Assembly (NCBI RefSeq): GCF_025398315.1
Contig: NZ_JAODOQ010000001.1
Coordinates: forward strand, 1,240,001 to 1,304,000
DNA length: 64,000 nt
Source: Shewanella phaeophyticola
GTDB lineage: Bacteria; Pseudomonadota; Gammaproteobacteria; Enterobacterales; Shewanellaceae
Direction of reading: 5' to 3'
Part shown: piece after piece, positions 1 through 10,004 of the stretch
Layout of the letters: every line of letters begins with the position of its first letter
Numbering within the stretch: position 1 is the stretch's first letter
The notes under the pieces: model-generated
What the model saw: the letters and a program-made list of their open reading frames with translations, nothing else
What the model was told of the DNA's origin: nothing
Database searches by the model: none
Translations under genes and position numbers: made by a program

Positions 1-2723
1 ACTTGCGTTTGGAATCATTTTTACCTGAGTTATTTGTGGGTATGGCGGCATTTTTATGTATGCCAAGGCAATTTCACGTCATGGTGGTGGAATGTGGCGG
101 CGAGCATATATTAAAAAAATCACGTTGGATTTTTCCTATTTATTTGGCTTTATTCGGCATGTTTGTCGCCCCTTTAGCATTGGCTGGCAAAGTATTATTG
201 GGTGACTCTGTTACCGCTGATACCTATGTCATCAACTTACCGCTGGCACTTGACCAACCCTTTTTAGCCGTGATTGCTTTACTTGGCACTTTGTCAGCAG
301 CAACAGGCATGGTGATTGTTGCTGTTGTTACCATCAGTGTGATGGTAAGTAACGAATGGCTCGTGCCATTTTTATTGCGCACAGGACAAATTAAAGAAAA
401 GAACTTTAGCCAGTTTTCGCAGTTATTACTTAATGTACGACGTTTAGCTATTGTGGTGATTTTAGGTTTTGGCTATTTAAGTTATTTAACGTTGGCTGAC
501 AGCGATTCGTTATCGCAATTGGGTATGTTGTCGTTTGGCGCGTTTTCACAATTGGCGCCAGCATTGGTGGGTGGATTGTATTGGAAACACGGTAATCGTA
601 CTGGGGTTTATCTTGGTCTCGCGGTGGGCTTTAGCTTATGGTGTTTTATATTGCTTCAAGGGGCTGGTGCACGCTTAATTGGTGGTGAATTTGACTTACT
701 GAATTCGATAACGCCGAATGTCAGTGACACGTTAGTCGCGTTACTGGCTAATGTCGTGTGTTACGTATTGGGGTCTATTTGGTTTAGGGCAGGGGTTGCT
801 GAGCGTATTCAAGCGAGTAACTTTGTTAAGCCTTGGTCATTAAAGCAAGACACAAATAAGCGCCAGAAGCGCATTTCACAACAAGATTTATTGATCCTTG
901 CTAGTCGATTTGTCAGCCCGACTCGTGCCTATGAAAGTTTTAGTCGTTTTTCACCCGAGGCTGTAAAAAGTGACAGTTGGTATAAGGCTGCGCCAGAGGA
1001 GCTCATAGCCCATACTGAGCATATGTTGTCAGGAGTACTTGGAGCGTCTAGTGCTTCGCTGGTGATGGACTCGGTGCTGCAAGGTCGTGATTTAGCACTC
1101 GATGAAGTGTTCAGCTTGGTCGATGAAGCATCATCCAAAATCATTTTAAGCCAAGACATGTTGCGCGGCGCAATTGAGCATGCCTATGAAGGGATGAGCG
1201 TGGTGGATAAAGACCTGAATTTAGTCGCTTGGAATTATCGTTATGCCGATTTATATCAATATCCAGATGGTTTTTTACAGCAAGGCATGCCAATTGCTGA
1301 CGTGATCCGCTTCAATGCCTCACGTGGATTTTGTGGTAAAGGTGATGTTGAGCAAAAAGTGGCCATTAGGGTGCAGCATATGCGCAACGGCACGCCGCAT
1401 ACTTCAGAGCGAGAACGTCGTGACGGTAAAGTGATTAAAATCCAGGGTAACCCAATGCCCGATGGCGGTTTTGTGATGACCTTTACTGATATCACTCAAT
1501 ATCGTTTACAAGAAAAAGCCTTACTTGAAGCCAATGAAACCCTAGAAAGTCGAGTGCAAGAACGTACTTATGAATTGGCGATGCTCAACAGCGAGTTACT
1601 TGAAGCCAAATCGCAAGAGGAGCTGGCTAATGCCTCTAAAACCCGATTTCTTGCTGCAGTCGGCCATGATTTAATGCAGCCGCTCAATGCCGCTAGGTTA
1701 TTTACCGCGTCATTATCACAATACCCAAATTTAGATTTAGAAGCGCGCACCACATTAACCCACGTGAATAGCTCATTAAAAATTGCCGGTGAACTGCTGA
1801 CCGACTTATTAGATATTTCTAAGCTTGATTCAGGCATGGTCGATGTTAATCGCCGCGACTTTTCAATTTCTGAGGTGATTAATGGCTTAGCCATTGAGTT
1901 TGAGGCTATGGCAGGTGATAACCAAATATCATTTGCGATGGTGCCATGTTCAGCAACCGTAAACTCTGATCCGTCTTTGCTTAGACGTATTTTACAAAAT
2001 TTCTTAACCAATGCGTATCGATATGCCCGCGGCGGCGGGGTGTTATTAGGTTGTCGTCATCGTGGTGAGTTTATTGAAATCCAAGTACTTGATACTGGTT
2101 GCGGTATCGATGAGCACGAAACCCAAGAGATTTTTAAAGAGTTTAAACGCTTAAACCATCCTAGCAGCCGTAATGTGAGTGGTTTAGGCCTTGGTTTGGC
2201 CATTGCTGACCGAATAAGCAAAGTCCTTGATCATCCTATTCAAGTTCAGTCAGTGTTAGGCCAAGGCTCTATGTTTTCTATCATGGTGCCTTTAGGGGAA
2301 ACGGTAAGCCAAGTCGTGACTAAACCGATATCTTCGCTAATGCAGCCTCTTGCTGGCGTCAAAGTGTTATGCATAGACAACGAAGAGGCGATTTTAGCAG
2401 GGCTTGATTCCCTTTTAAGCCGTTGGCAATGTGAGGTTATTTGTGCGACCGATATCGCTGATGCACGCATTAAGTTGGGGCTTAAGGGCGTTGCGCCAGA
2501 CATTATTTTGGCTGATTATCATTTAGATGATGATAAAAATGGCGTTGATGCCATGGATGATATTCGCTCACGTTATGGTGCACACGTGCCCGGGATTTTA
2601 ATCACCGCTAACACCAATAAAGATCTCGTTGATGACATTGAACGACGCGGTTATCACTATATGGCAAAAATGGTAAAACCTGCGGCGTTGCGCGCCCTGA
2701 TCTCGAGTTTAGTTAAAAAATAG
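1..2723 (+). CDS. SSF transporter-fused hybrid sensor histidine kinase (5'-truncated)
   Basis: This is the 3' part of a membrane sensor kinase whose start lies before the window; the frame is open from the first bases. About the first 270 visible residues are hydrophobic helices resembling the second half of a sodium/solute symporter, as in CbrA-type kinases. A PAS-like segment (about 385-500) and a short coiled coil (about 510-545) follow. The HisKA H-box reads FLAAVGHDLMQPLN (about residue 555). A HATPase domain (N box NFLTNAYRYA, G-box GLGLGLAI) ends near residue 770. A C-terminal receiver has its phospho-acceptor Asp in DIILADYHLDD. The architecture predicts that a solute bound or transported by the SSF part controls autophosphorylation and phosphotransfer to the attached receiver. 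The signal is unknown. It ends 24 bp before the broken GST gene. Confidence 0.9.
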   Translation, partial: LRLESFLPELFVGMAAFLCMPRQFHVMVVECGGEHILKKSRWIFPIYLALFGMFVAPLALAGKVLLGDSVTADTYVINLPLALDQPFLAVIALLGTLSAATGMVIVAVVTISVMVSNEWLVPFLLRTGQIKEKNFSQFSQLLLNVRRLAIVVILGFGYLSYLTLADSDSLSQLGMLSFGAFSQLAPALVGGLYWKHGNRTGVYLGLAVGFSLWCFILLQGAGARLIGGEFDLLNSITPNVSDTLVALLANVVCYVLGSIWFRAGVAERIQASNFVKPWSLKQDTNKRQKRISQQDLLILASRFVSPTRAYESFSRFSPEAVKSDSWYKAAPEELIAHTEHMLSGVLGASSASLVMDSVLQGRDLALDEVFSLVDEASSKIILSQDMLRGAIEHAYEGMSVVDKDLNLVAWNYRYADLYQYPDGFLQQGMPIADVIRFNASRGFCGKGDVEQKVAIRVQHMRNGTPHTSERERRDGKVIKIQGNPMPDGGFVMTFTDITQYRLQEKALLEANETLESRVQERTYELAMLNSELLEAKSQEELANASKTRFLAAVGHDLMQPLNAARLFTASLSQYPNLDLEARTTLTHVNSSLKIAGELLTDLLDISKLDSGMVDVNRRDFSISEVINGLAIEFEAMAGDNQISFAMVPCSATVNSDPSLLRRILQNFLTNAYRYARGGGVLLGCRHRGEFIEIQVLDTGCGIDEHETQEIFKEFKRLNHPSSRNVSGLGLGLAIADRISKVLDHPIQVQSVLGQGSMFSIMVPLGETVSQVVTKPISSLMQPLAGVKVLCIDNEEAILAGLDSLLSRWQCEVICATDIADARIKLGLKGVAPDIILADYHLDDDKNGVDAMDDIRSRYGAHVPGILITANTNKDLVDDIERRGYHYMAKMVKPAALRALISSLVKK

Positions 2724-2747
2724 TGGCTACATTGGAGTTGACATAAC

Positions 2748-3631
2748 ATGTTAAAAGCATACGGCGACAGTGTGTCAGGCAATTGCTACAAGGTGCAACT
2801 GGTGTTACATATGCTCAATATTGAGCACCAATGGCAAGAGATGAGTATTGCTAAAGGTGACACACAGACCGCAGCCTATTTAGCTAAAAACCCGACAGGA
2901 AAAATACCGTTAATTGAACTTGATGATGGGGTATTTGGCGGCTAATTCTTCGCTCATTCCTGACGATCAGTTTAGCAAAGCGAAGATGTATCAGTGGTTG
3001 TTCTTTGAGCAATACAGTCATGAGCCTTATATTGCCGTGGCTTCGTTATATTCAACTGTATTTAGGCTTACCGGATGATCGTATAGCCGAGTACCATGCT
3101 TTACATGCTAAAGGCTATAAAGCGCTCAGCGTCATGGAATTTACACTTTCACAGCAGCCTTTTTTGTGTGGCGAGCAATTTACCTTAGCCGATATTGCGC
3201 TTTATGCTTATACCAATTCCACTAATTATCTGGTCATTCAGCGGGAATTCTGTACCTTCTAGGCAAGTAATAGGATTGTAGGCATAGTTGCTCTCGGCAA
3301 CTGCTCCTGCGTTGCTCTACCTCCTGCATCCATGCAGTCGTACGTCAAAATACTATTAAGCAGCATAGAAGGCACAGAAACCCGCCTTGCAGGAGACGCT
3401 CAGACAGTCCATTTCTTTGTTGCATTGCCTTAGAAGGGAATAACCATTATTTCAACAATGCGCCTCAAACTGAACAGTCTGAGCGACTCTGATTGGTCAC
3501 ATAATTAATGGAAATGGTATTATACCCATGTGGCGCATCAAGGTGGTTTTGATTTAGTTGATTACCCACAGATAAGAGCTTGGTTAACCCGCATTACACA
3601 AATACCAGGCTTTGTTGCAATGCGGGCTTAG
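2748..3631 (+). pseudogene. Glutathione S-transferase family pseudogene
   Basis: The remnant encodes a GST-like protein. The N-terminal thioredoxin fold is recognisable (KAYGDSVSGNCYKVQL at the start, NPTGKIPLIELDDG near residue 50), and the helical C-terminal domain reads FLCGEQFTLADIALYAYT. Three independent lesions are visible. About 30 bases are missing after DDGV near 2930-2940, removing the expected ES(N)AIL segment. One extra base lies near 3046-3050. A ~309 bp MITE interrupts the codons for LYAYT/HVAHQGG at 3211-3519. The tail resumes at 3523 (HVAHQGGFDLVDYPQIRAWL) and stops at 3629-3631. Unlike the other interrupted genes in this window, the large deletion and element insertion make true pseudogenisation likely. 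Confidence 0.88.
3211..3519. mobile_element. MITE (~309 bp) with 31-bp imperfect terminal inverted repeats
   Basis: The ends are inverted repeats: 3211-3241 begins TACCAATTCCACTAATTAT, and the complement of 3489-3519 begins TACCATTTCCATTAATTAT. They match at 25 of 31 positions. The trinucleotide TTA flanks both sides (3208-3210 and 3520-3522) and is the probable target-site duplication; removing the element plus one copy restores the GST reading frame. No open reading frame for a transposase exists inside, so it must be mobilised in trans. It also carries internal GC-rich, partly palindromic sequence around 3290-3400. The sequence type resembles non-autonomous elements common in Shewanella and relatives (from memory, not searched). 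Confidence 0.8.
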
Positions 3632-3648
3632 TACTTACATTGTGTTGT

Positions 3649-4782
3649 TTAAGCGGTTTGTTTACCCAGTTTGGCAAAATGTTTTGCTACAGCAGGCTCA
3701 TAGGGCGTTGATAAGCCAACATAAGCTGGATCAAATGCTTGCAAGCCGCGCTGGGTAACAAACTCTTTTGGCGCCGGTAAAATCACAATAGCGACATTTA
3801 AGCCAACATGGTGATTCGGAGTCGTAATTGCAACTTGGTTGTCCATATCAATACAGCAAATCAAATCAGGGATAGTGACATCAACTTCACCATTACGTCG
3901 TGCTACAAGATGCTCATTTTTGATTTCTAATTGGTATTGCTCTTGCTGGTACTCACCACTGCCATCAATGGTGACAGTGCCAATGGTAAAGCCTTTTTCG
4001 GTGCTAAATTGTGAGTGTGAAACCTGACCTCTAAATGCAACATAGCCCTCACCGTGAATTGCTATGGTCTGTGCAATATCTTGACCTTGCTCTTTTGCAA
4101 GACGATAAGCTTTACCAATGGCCAGCGCCTTAGAAATTGTGCCTTTAATTACCGCACCTTTGACTTGTTCAATTGGCATCGCGTGATCGATAGCGGCAAT
4201 ATCATTACGGCTGATCACCGATAAAGCACGTACAACCGTTTCGGCGCGTAAATCATCAATAATATTTTCACAAATAAAACATTCGCCAAATTCATTCGCG
4301 GCCACAACTGGCGCTGCGGGGATATCATTAAAATAATAGGTAGAGTGGGTGATTTCAGGCACGGCGCGCCCTGCAACATCGGCATCAATAATATAGCCAT
4401 CGGCCATCGCGGCCACATAAAAAGAAATTGCCGTATTTGAGCCGCCGAGTTCACAACAAATGGTGCCGTAAAACTTCTCTTTGGTGTATTGCTCAAGGCG
4501 TTTAAATGCGGTCATCATGGATGACATATCACTTTTAGGTAATCTGGCATAAACGGCTTCTTCGGCTTCAGATAGCGCCGATAATGCACCAAGCATATAA
4601 GGTGTGCAGATTTTTCTCCCCTCAGGGACCTCGTCGACATCCACAAGGGTAAAGGTTTTTCCTGCGGCCAATGCAGCATCAATGTAGGCAATACCTTCAT
4701 CCATTTCGCCACCGCCACCTGTACCTAAAATAACACATCCGTGCAAAATATCTGTTAACTCTAAACGCGTTAATGACTTCAT
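3649..4782 (-). CDS. DUF917 (S-Me-THD-like) family protein
   Basis: A 377-residue protein of the DUF917 family, recognised from the N-terminal glycine-rich GTGGGGEMDEG motif and overall size. Some members are linked to hydantoin or thiohydantoin metabolism and several act as hydantoinase-type partners, but the reaction here is unknown. No signal peptide or membrane segment is seen, so it should be cytoplasmic. It is last in a minus-strand set after the NCS1 permease (54 bp gap) and the TonB receptor. This suggests it acts on a nitrogen-containing ring compound imported by them. No partner hydantoinase A/B gene is present in the window. The family call is good; substrate is inference. Confidence 0.75.
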   Translation of the reverse strand: MKSLTRLELTDILHGCVILGTGGGGEMDEGIAYIDAALAAGKTFTLVDVDEVPEGRKICTPYMLGALSALSEAEEAVYARLPKSDMSSMMTAFKRLEQYTKEKFYGTICCELGGSNTAISFYVAAMADGYIIDADVAGRAVPEITHSTYYFNDIPAAPVVAANEFGECFICENIIDDLRAETVVRALSVISRNDIAAIDHAMPIEQVKGAVIKGTISKALAIGKAYRLAKEQGQDIAQTIAIHGEGYVAFRGQVSHSQFSTEKGFTIGTVTIDGSGEYQQEQYQLEIKNEHLVARRNGEVDVTIPDLICCIDMDNQVAITTPNHHVGLNVAIVILPAPKEFVTQRGLQAFDPAYVGLSTPYEPAVAKHFAKLGKQTA

Positions 4783-4836
4783 ATGACTCTCTGGTATATA
4801 TAATTTAAAATCAAAGGTTTAATTTTTTTGTTGGTT

Positions 4837-6153
4837 TTATAAGTTGTGTGTTGAACTTTGAAGCTTACTGTTTGCCATAAATTTTTTGAGGACAAAGTAA
4901 AGTGGGGCTGTGATTAACATGGCGTCGCATACTTCAATACCTGTCAGCGTTAGCCAGCCGTTATTGGCCATCATGGCAAACCCAATCCCGCCAACCCAAG
5001 CCACTAATGCGTGAAAATTAAACGTAGCAGTTTGATTTAAATGTTCAATTTGATAAATTTTTTGCTGTTGAATAAATAAGAAATCGACAATGTAAATTGA
5101 GGCAACAGGGCTAAAAAGAATCGATAAACTAAAAATGAATCCGGTAAAGTTATCGAGTAAATTGAGTGATGCCATCACGGCACCTAACACTCCGCCAGCA
5201 ATGATGATTTTCCATTCTGACCAATGCGGTGTAATGGCATTAAAACCTAATGCGGCACTATAAAGGTTGACCACATTGGTCACGGCACTTGACGCAATTA
5301 ATAACACAAAGGCAAACATCCCTAAGCCAAGGGTTAACATCACTACAAGTATGTCAGCGTTCACTACTGCTAAACCGGCAATTGCTGCTGCGATATAGAC
5401 AAAATTGCTGATAAACATAAAAGGTAAAAAAGAGGCGATGACCGTGTCTTTTGGCTTGGCTGCAAAGCGGCTAAAATCTGGCATTAATACCACGCTTACA
5501 ATAAAGCTGCCGACAACCGCTGATACCGCTTCACCAAAGGTGAAATCTATCCCTGTTAGGCTACCGGTAGAGGGCGTGTCGTTCACCACATAGCCCAAGC
5601 TTTGATAAAGCATGTAGGCCACCAGCAAAAACAAAATGGGCACAAAAAGGCTTGAGACGCGCTCAATAAACTTAAAGCCCCATAAGGTAGTTAAGGTGAT
5701 CACTATGCTGGCAGCAATATCGAATATCCAAATAGGTGGCGCATAATCAAAAAGCTGCATTGAAAACTGAGCTGCCACCTCGCTAAACAAATTGATGTTA
5801 ACACCGTACCAACCAAGTAATGACAATACAAAGGCCAAACTGACAATATTGGCACCTTGCAAGCCAAAGACAAATTTCATCGTCATACACGAGCTTAAGC
5901 GGTTTTTCATACCCACATAGCCTGTAATCGTGCCTAACACCGACAAGATAAACCCGCCGATTAAAAAGGCATATATGCTTTGCTCTAATCCTAACGCGGA
6001 GCCGATTTCTAGGCCGGTAATGAGTCCTGGTACCGCAAAGGCTAGGCCACCATTGACCATGCCAATACGCCAACCATTATGGGTTTTATTTTGCGGCACA
6101 GGTGTGGTTGCGTAGTCTTCTAGCAAGTCATCGATTGTGTGGGGCTCAGCCAT
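4837..6153 (-). CDS. NCS1 family nucleobase/cytosine permease
   Basis: An inner-membrane transporter with about twelve hydrophobic segments, of the cytosine/purine/allantoin (NCS1) family. NGGLAFAVPGLITGLEIG near the start and GWYGVNINLF around TM3 are typical CodB-like motifs. I place the start at 6153 (MAEPHTIDD) because AGGA lies six bases upstream and the frame's further 38 codons would overlap the end of the receptor gene. It lies between the TonB receptor and the DUF917 gene on the same strand, so the three probably form one uptake and catabolic unit. The likely substrate is a pyrimidine, hydantoin or similar ring, coupled to protons or sodium, but this cannot be resolved from sequence. 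Confidence 0.85.
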   Translation of the reverse strand: MAEPHTIDDLLEDYATTPVPQNKTHNGWRIGMVNGGLAFAVPGLITGLEIGSALGLEQSIYAFLIGGFILSVLGTITGYVGMKNRLSSCMTMKFVFGLQGANIVSLAFVLSLLGWYGVNINLFSEVAAQFSMQLFDYAPPIWIFDIAASIVITLTTLWGFKFIERVSSLFVPILFLLVAYMLYQSLGYVVNDTPSTGSLTGIDFTFGEAVSAVVGSFIVSVVLMPDFSRFAAKPKDTVIASFLPFMFISNFVYIAAAIAGLAVVNADILVVMLTLGLGMFAFVLLIASSAVTNVVNLYSAALGFNAITPHWSEWKIIIAGGVLGAVMASLNLLDNFTGFIFSLSILFSPVASIYIVDFLFIQQQKIYQIEHLNQTATFNFHALVAWVGGIGFAMMANNGWLTLTGIEVCDAMLITAPLYFVLKKFMANSKLQSSTHNL

Positions 6154-6208
6154 ATTGATTCCTAGTAAAGGCGCAGGTATTCGCGCCATTAACACCATGT
6201 TAAATTGC

Positions 6209-8369
6209 TTAGAAGTTGTAAATCGCTTCGATACCGAAGCTACGAGGTTTATTGGGTTGGCGTGCAAGATCGGTCACTCCGTCAGCCACAATAAACAAGT
6301 CTTCTATGCTTCGCTCATCAGTTAGGTTGTCAACATAAGCTTGAATTGTCCATTGCTCAGATTTAACCCCAACACCTAGATTTAATGTGGTTGAAGATGA
6401 TGAACGAATGTCTGCGATATCGATTGAAAATGATTGTGGCTCCAACAACTTGCACGTCAGCACGTGACAATAACGCCCATTCGCCATTGAGTTGATAGTG
6501 GTGATTCATCGACAGTGCATAGTTGTAATCGGCGACATAAAATTGCGTGTAGCCGACCAATTCTGGCTGACGGTCAAACTCTTTGATTTCAGAATCGACA
6601 ATCCCAGCACTGAAACGCAGATCTAAGTCATCGGTGATTGCAAGGTCGGCTTCAAGTTCAAGCCCTTTTGTTTCAACTTTGTCGATAGACAGGTTTTCTA
6701 GGGTATAGGTATCAATATTAAATTGAGTGATTTGTGCATTTGACTGATCTATCCAAAACAATGCGCCATTTAGGGTTAAGCGGTTATCAAATAAGCTCGA
6801 TTTAAACCCTGTTTCATAACTGTCTGACACTTCTTGGTCAAATGAGCGGCTAATGCCTTCAGCGGGTTCATTAAAGCCGCCGCTTCTAAACCCTTTTGAG
6901 TAACCAGCATATAGCAATAAGTCGTTTGTTGCTTGATAGGCGAGCGTGGCTTTTGGTTGCCATTGGCTAAATGTTTTTTGAGCAAAAGTCTCTTCACGTG
7001 CACCAGGGTCATAGGATTCACGCTTGTCTTCGTCGTAACGTAATGCGGTGGTTAATTCAAGTTTGTCAGTAATATCGTAGTTTGTTTGCCCTGACAGTGC
7101 CCAGGCTTTACTGCTATTTTTATCGGCAATAGTAAAATAGAGGCTGTCGTCATTAAAGTCCGATCGAGATTGCGCCGTATCACCGGCAAAGTCATCAAAA
7201 AAGTTAATGGTGTTGTCACGTTGTTTATCTTGATAAAAAGCAGAAACAGCCCATCTTAATGCTTGATCGCCTCGCGAGGTAAAGCGTGACTCGAGGGTGA
7301 ATGATTCAATGTCATAAAGCCCTTCTGTAGCAAATGGCGCTCTAAAAAAGCCGTCCTCATCAATGAATGTGGCATCAGCGGAGTAATCACCATCATAAAA
7401 GTGTTCGTTTTCAGAATTGCTATATGCAGTGATGAAGTCAAATATACCTAGTTCATACTCTTGGGTTAATTTGGCGCTTAACTCATAAACATCGCGTTGG
7501 TCATTGTTATCAATGTTTTGTGAAGTCTCTAGGTCATAGTCTTCTTTGCTGTCTTCTGATACGTTCTGGTAATAGGCAAAACCCGCATCTGAGGTGGTAT
7601 AACGTCCTTTGAGGTTTAAGCTTGTCTCTTCAAACAAATCAAATTGAAGCTGTGCAAACGCTGAGTCTTCAGATAGATAGTCAGCCTCATCATTTAAAAA
7701 GACGTTATCAATTAATCCGTCGCTATGTTTGGTATACCCGCCGACACGGAAAAACGCGCTATCTTGTTCATTTAACGAGCCCGATACCACGCCACTGAAA
7801 TTATAGGTGTTGCCATTGCCATAAGAGCCTTTGACTGAGCCTTCAATATCTTCGGTCGGTTTTTTGGTGGTAACAATTACGGCACCGCCAATCGCCCCTT
7901 TACCGTATAACGCACCTTGAGCCCCCCGCATCACTTCAATACGCTCAATGTCGACCAAATCTTGGTTGATAAATTCTAAATCTGGGGCGGTAACGCCATC
8001 AACCACAAAGGCCAGCGGTGCATCACCCACTTGAGGGGTAATTAATCCTCGGATAGTAATGCGAGCCAGTCCTGGGCGAAAGTTATCTAATTGGCTCAGG
8101 TTAGGCGTCATATCAGCGACATCACGAAAATTAGTAATGCGCTGGGTTTCAATCATATCTGCACTAAAAGCGGTAACGGAATCGGGCACGTTTTGTAAGG
8201 TTTCGACACGACCACGGGCGGTAATAGAGATCCTTTCTACGCCATTAGTATCAATTGCTTCTGCTTGGCTTTGGTTTTCCTCTGCTAATAATGGGGAACT
8301 TATCGCCATCGAAATCGCTGCAGCAACAAAAGATTTTTTTGTAAATAGAGTCTGGGTATATGGGGTCAT
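6209..8369 (-). CDS. TonB-dependent outer-membrane receptor (frameshifted at 6438-6443)
   Basis: A siderophore-type TonB receptor: signal peptide ending SSPLLA, plug domain with DVADMTPNLSQLD and IERIEVMRGAQGALYGKGAIGG, then a beta-barrel ending in an aromatic residue (IYNF). The frame breaks at VQVVG and resumes as PQSFSIDIADIRSSSS. At the junction the coding strand reads GGAGCC, where GGACC (Gly-Pro) would restore the protein, so I annotate one gene with a probable one-base artefactual insertion. Length of about 720 residues is normal. It is first in a set with an NCS1 permease and a DUF917 gene and is divergent from an Lrp-type regulator, so its ligand is probably small and nitrogenous rather than an iron chelate; this is inference. 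Confidence 0.88.
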
Positions 8370-8590
8370 GGCGTTCCCTCTTGAAGTTATATTAGTAGTG
8401 GGTAATCGTAATCAATTTGTTAAATAAATCGCTTGTAGTCATTTTGCGGCTTTGCCTGCAAAATAATATTTTGTAATTAGGGCTAAATTCGAAAAATTTG
8501 TAGCGCTTTTGCACAAAATTGTCTTGTTTTTGCAAATTAACGAACGATGATTCAATATAGAAAGTTGCATAAGCACGGTGGGTAGAGGCA

Positions 8591-9130
8591 ATGAAGAAGA
8601 AATTGAAGATTGACAGTTACAATAAAAAAATATTATCCACATTGCACCTAGAGGGTGCGGTCACCAATATCGAATTAGCTGAAAAAGTAAACTTATCGCC
8701 CAGTGCTTGCTTTCAACGGGTCAAAGCATTAAAAGAAGCGGGTTACTTTCGTAATTTACATGCCGATATCAATCTGGATCAGCTGTGTGAACATGTGTTG
8801 GCTTACATTGAATTTACCTTAGAAGATAATAGTGCACCTTCTCAGCGTCGTTTTGTTAACCGGATTAATGACATCCCCGAAATAATGGACTGCATGCAGT
8901 TAAGTGGTGATGTGGACTATATTTCGTTAAGTTGCTTTCCTAACATTAAAGCATTAAATGAAGTATGCGCATATTTAAGCGATCAACCGGATTTAAGAAT
9001 CAAACGCATTAACACCCGGATTGTCCTTGAGCGTACTAAATGGTTTTTAGGTTATCCATTAGCCAAATTAAAATGGTTAGACGATGAAGAATTTTCAGGG
9101 GCGATGGTGTCAGAGCGAATCGGGATGTGA
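8591..9130 (+). CDS. Lrp/AsnC family transcriptional regulator
   Basis: A 179-residue protein with an N-terminal helix-turn-helix (IDSYNKKILSTL to LSPSACFQRVKALKEAGYF, residues 7-52) and a C-terminal RAM-like alpha/beta ligand-binding domain containing DVDYISLSCF. The start follows AGAGG with normal spacing. It is divergent from the TonB receptor/permease/DUF917 set across a 221 bp AT-rich gap that must hold both promoters. The natural inference is a local regulator responding to the imported compound or its amino-acid product. No close match to Lrp itself is claimed. Confidence 0.85.
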   Translation: MKKKLKIDSYNKKILSTLHLEGAVTNIELAEKVNLSPSACFQRVKALKEAGYFRNLHADINLDQLCEHVLAYIEFTLEDNSAPSQRRFVNRINDIPEIMDCMQLSGDVDYISLSCFPNIKALNEVCAYLSDQPDLRIKRINTRIVLERTKWFLGYPLAKLKWLDDEEFSGAMVSERIGM

Positions 9131-9208
9131 TTATTATACCTATTTGAAGCGGCTAAATATGCTCACCATAGTGTGCTTGTTTAGCCGTGACCGACTCTAA
9201 TATCGAGG

Positions 9209-9847
9209 CTAATGTGGTAGGGTGGCACCATTATTGAGTAAGGTGTTAAATACTGAATAAGCAATGAATAGCATAATAGCGCCGACTAAAGCATCGACCA
9301 TACGTTGTATTTGGGGTTTACCTAACCAGGGAGCCAATTTAGCGGCACCAAAAGCAAGGCTGTAAAACCATAAAACTGATGCCAATACTGTGCCTATGGC
9401 AAATGCCCATCGTTCATTACCCTCAAACATGCCGCCCACACTGCCTAAAATCATCACGGTATCGAGGTAAACGTGAGGATTAAGTAAAGTTACCGCTAAT
9501 GTGGTGCCAATAATGTGTTTACGGCTATTAGTTGCGGCCTCATGAGTTGTAGTTTGATAATGATTTTTCCATACTTTAGTAAAAGAGATAGCGGCATAAA
9601 CAATCAGAAAACTGATCCCTCCCCAAGCAATAATTAACATTAACCATTCGCTACTGGCGATGAGCTTACCGCCGCCAAAAATTCCTAAACCAATTAGAAT
9701 AACATCACAAAGCATGCAAATGGTTGCTGCTAAAAAGTGATGATTACGTTTAATTCCTTGACTGAGTAAATAGGCGTTCTGTGCCCCAATGGGAATGATC
9801 ATCCCTACGCCGAGAATTAAACCTTGCAGTAATGCTGAGATAGCCAT
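9209..9847 (-). CDS. argO: ArgO/LysE family amino-acid exporter
   Basis: A 212-residue inner-membrane protein with about six hydrophobic helices of the LysE/ArgO family; the opening GLILGVGMIIPIGAQNAYLLSQGI is characteristic. It exports basic amino acids, arginine in E. coli. It is divergent from an ArgP-like LysR gene across about 155 bp, the arrangement expected for ArgP-activated argO. The last residues (NNGATLPH) contain GGTGCC, the same form as miscalled GGTCC elsewhere here, so the true C-terminus could differ slightly. Family certain, substrate by synteny. Confidence 0.85.
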   Translation of the reverse strand: MAISALLQGLILGVGMIIPIGAQNAYLLSQGIKRNHHFLAATICMLCDVILIGLGIFGGGKLIASSEWLMLIIAWGGISFLIVYAAISFTKVWKNHYQTTTHEAATNSRKHIIGTTLAVTLLNPHVYLDTVMILGSVGGMFEGNERWAFAIGTVLASVLWFYSLAFGAAKLAPWLGKPQIQRMVDALVGAIMLFIAYSVFNTLLNNGATLPH

Positions 9848-10004
9848 AAGTGTCCTTATGATGAGCTTGTTTGTTAATAAGCCGCTAAAGTACTCATTGT
9901 TTGTGTATAAGTTAAATTAATAGTTTTACTTACTCATAAGTAAAATTAATGAAGATGCTAGATCGATCCGTTAAGATGACAGATTGAACCAAAAGGTGAT
10001 TGCC

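Noticed and set aside
3005..3262. Separate small gene starting at 3005
   Set aside because: Its translation from LRYIQLYLGLPDD onward is the middle of the GST protein; the upstream part is out-of-frame and the end lies inside the MITE.
9209..9240. Possible hidden GGNCC lesion at the argO 3' end (GGTGCC in the coding strand)
   Set aside because: The frame closes normally with a plausible C-terminus, so there is no independent evidence of an error.
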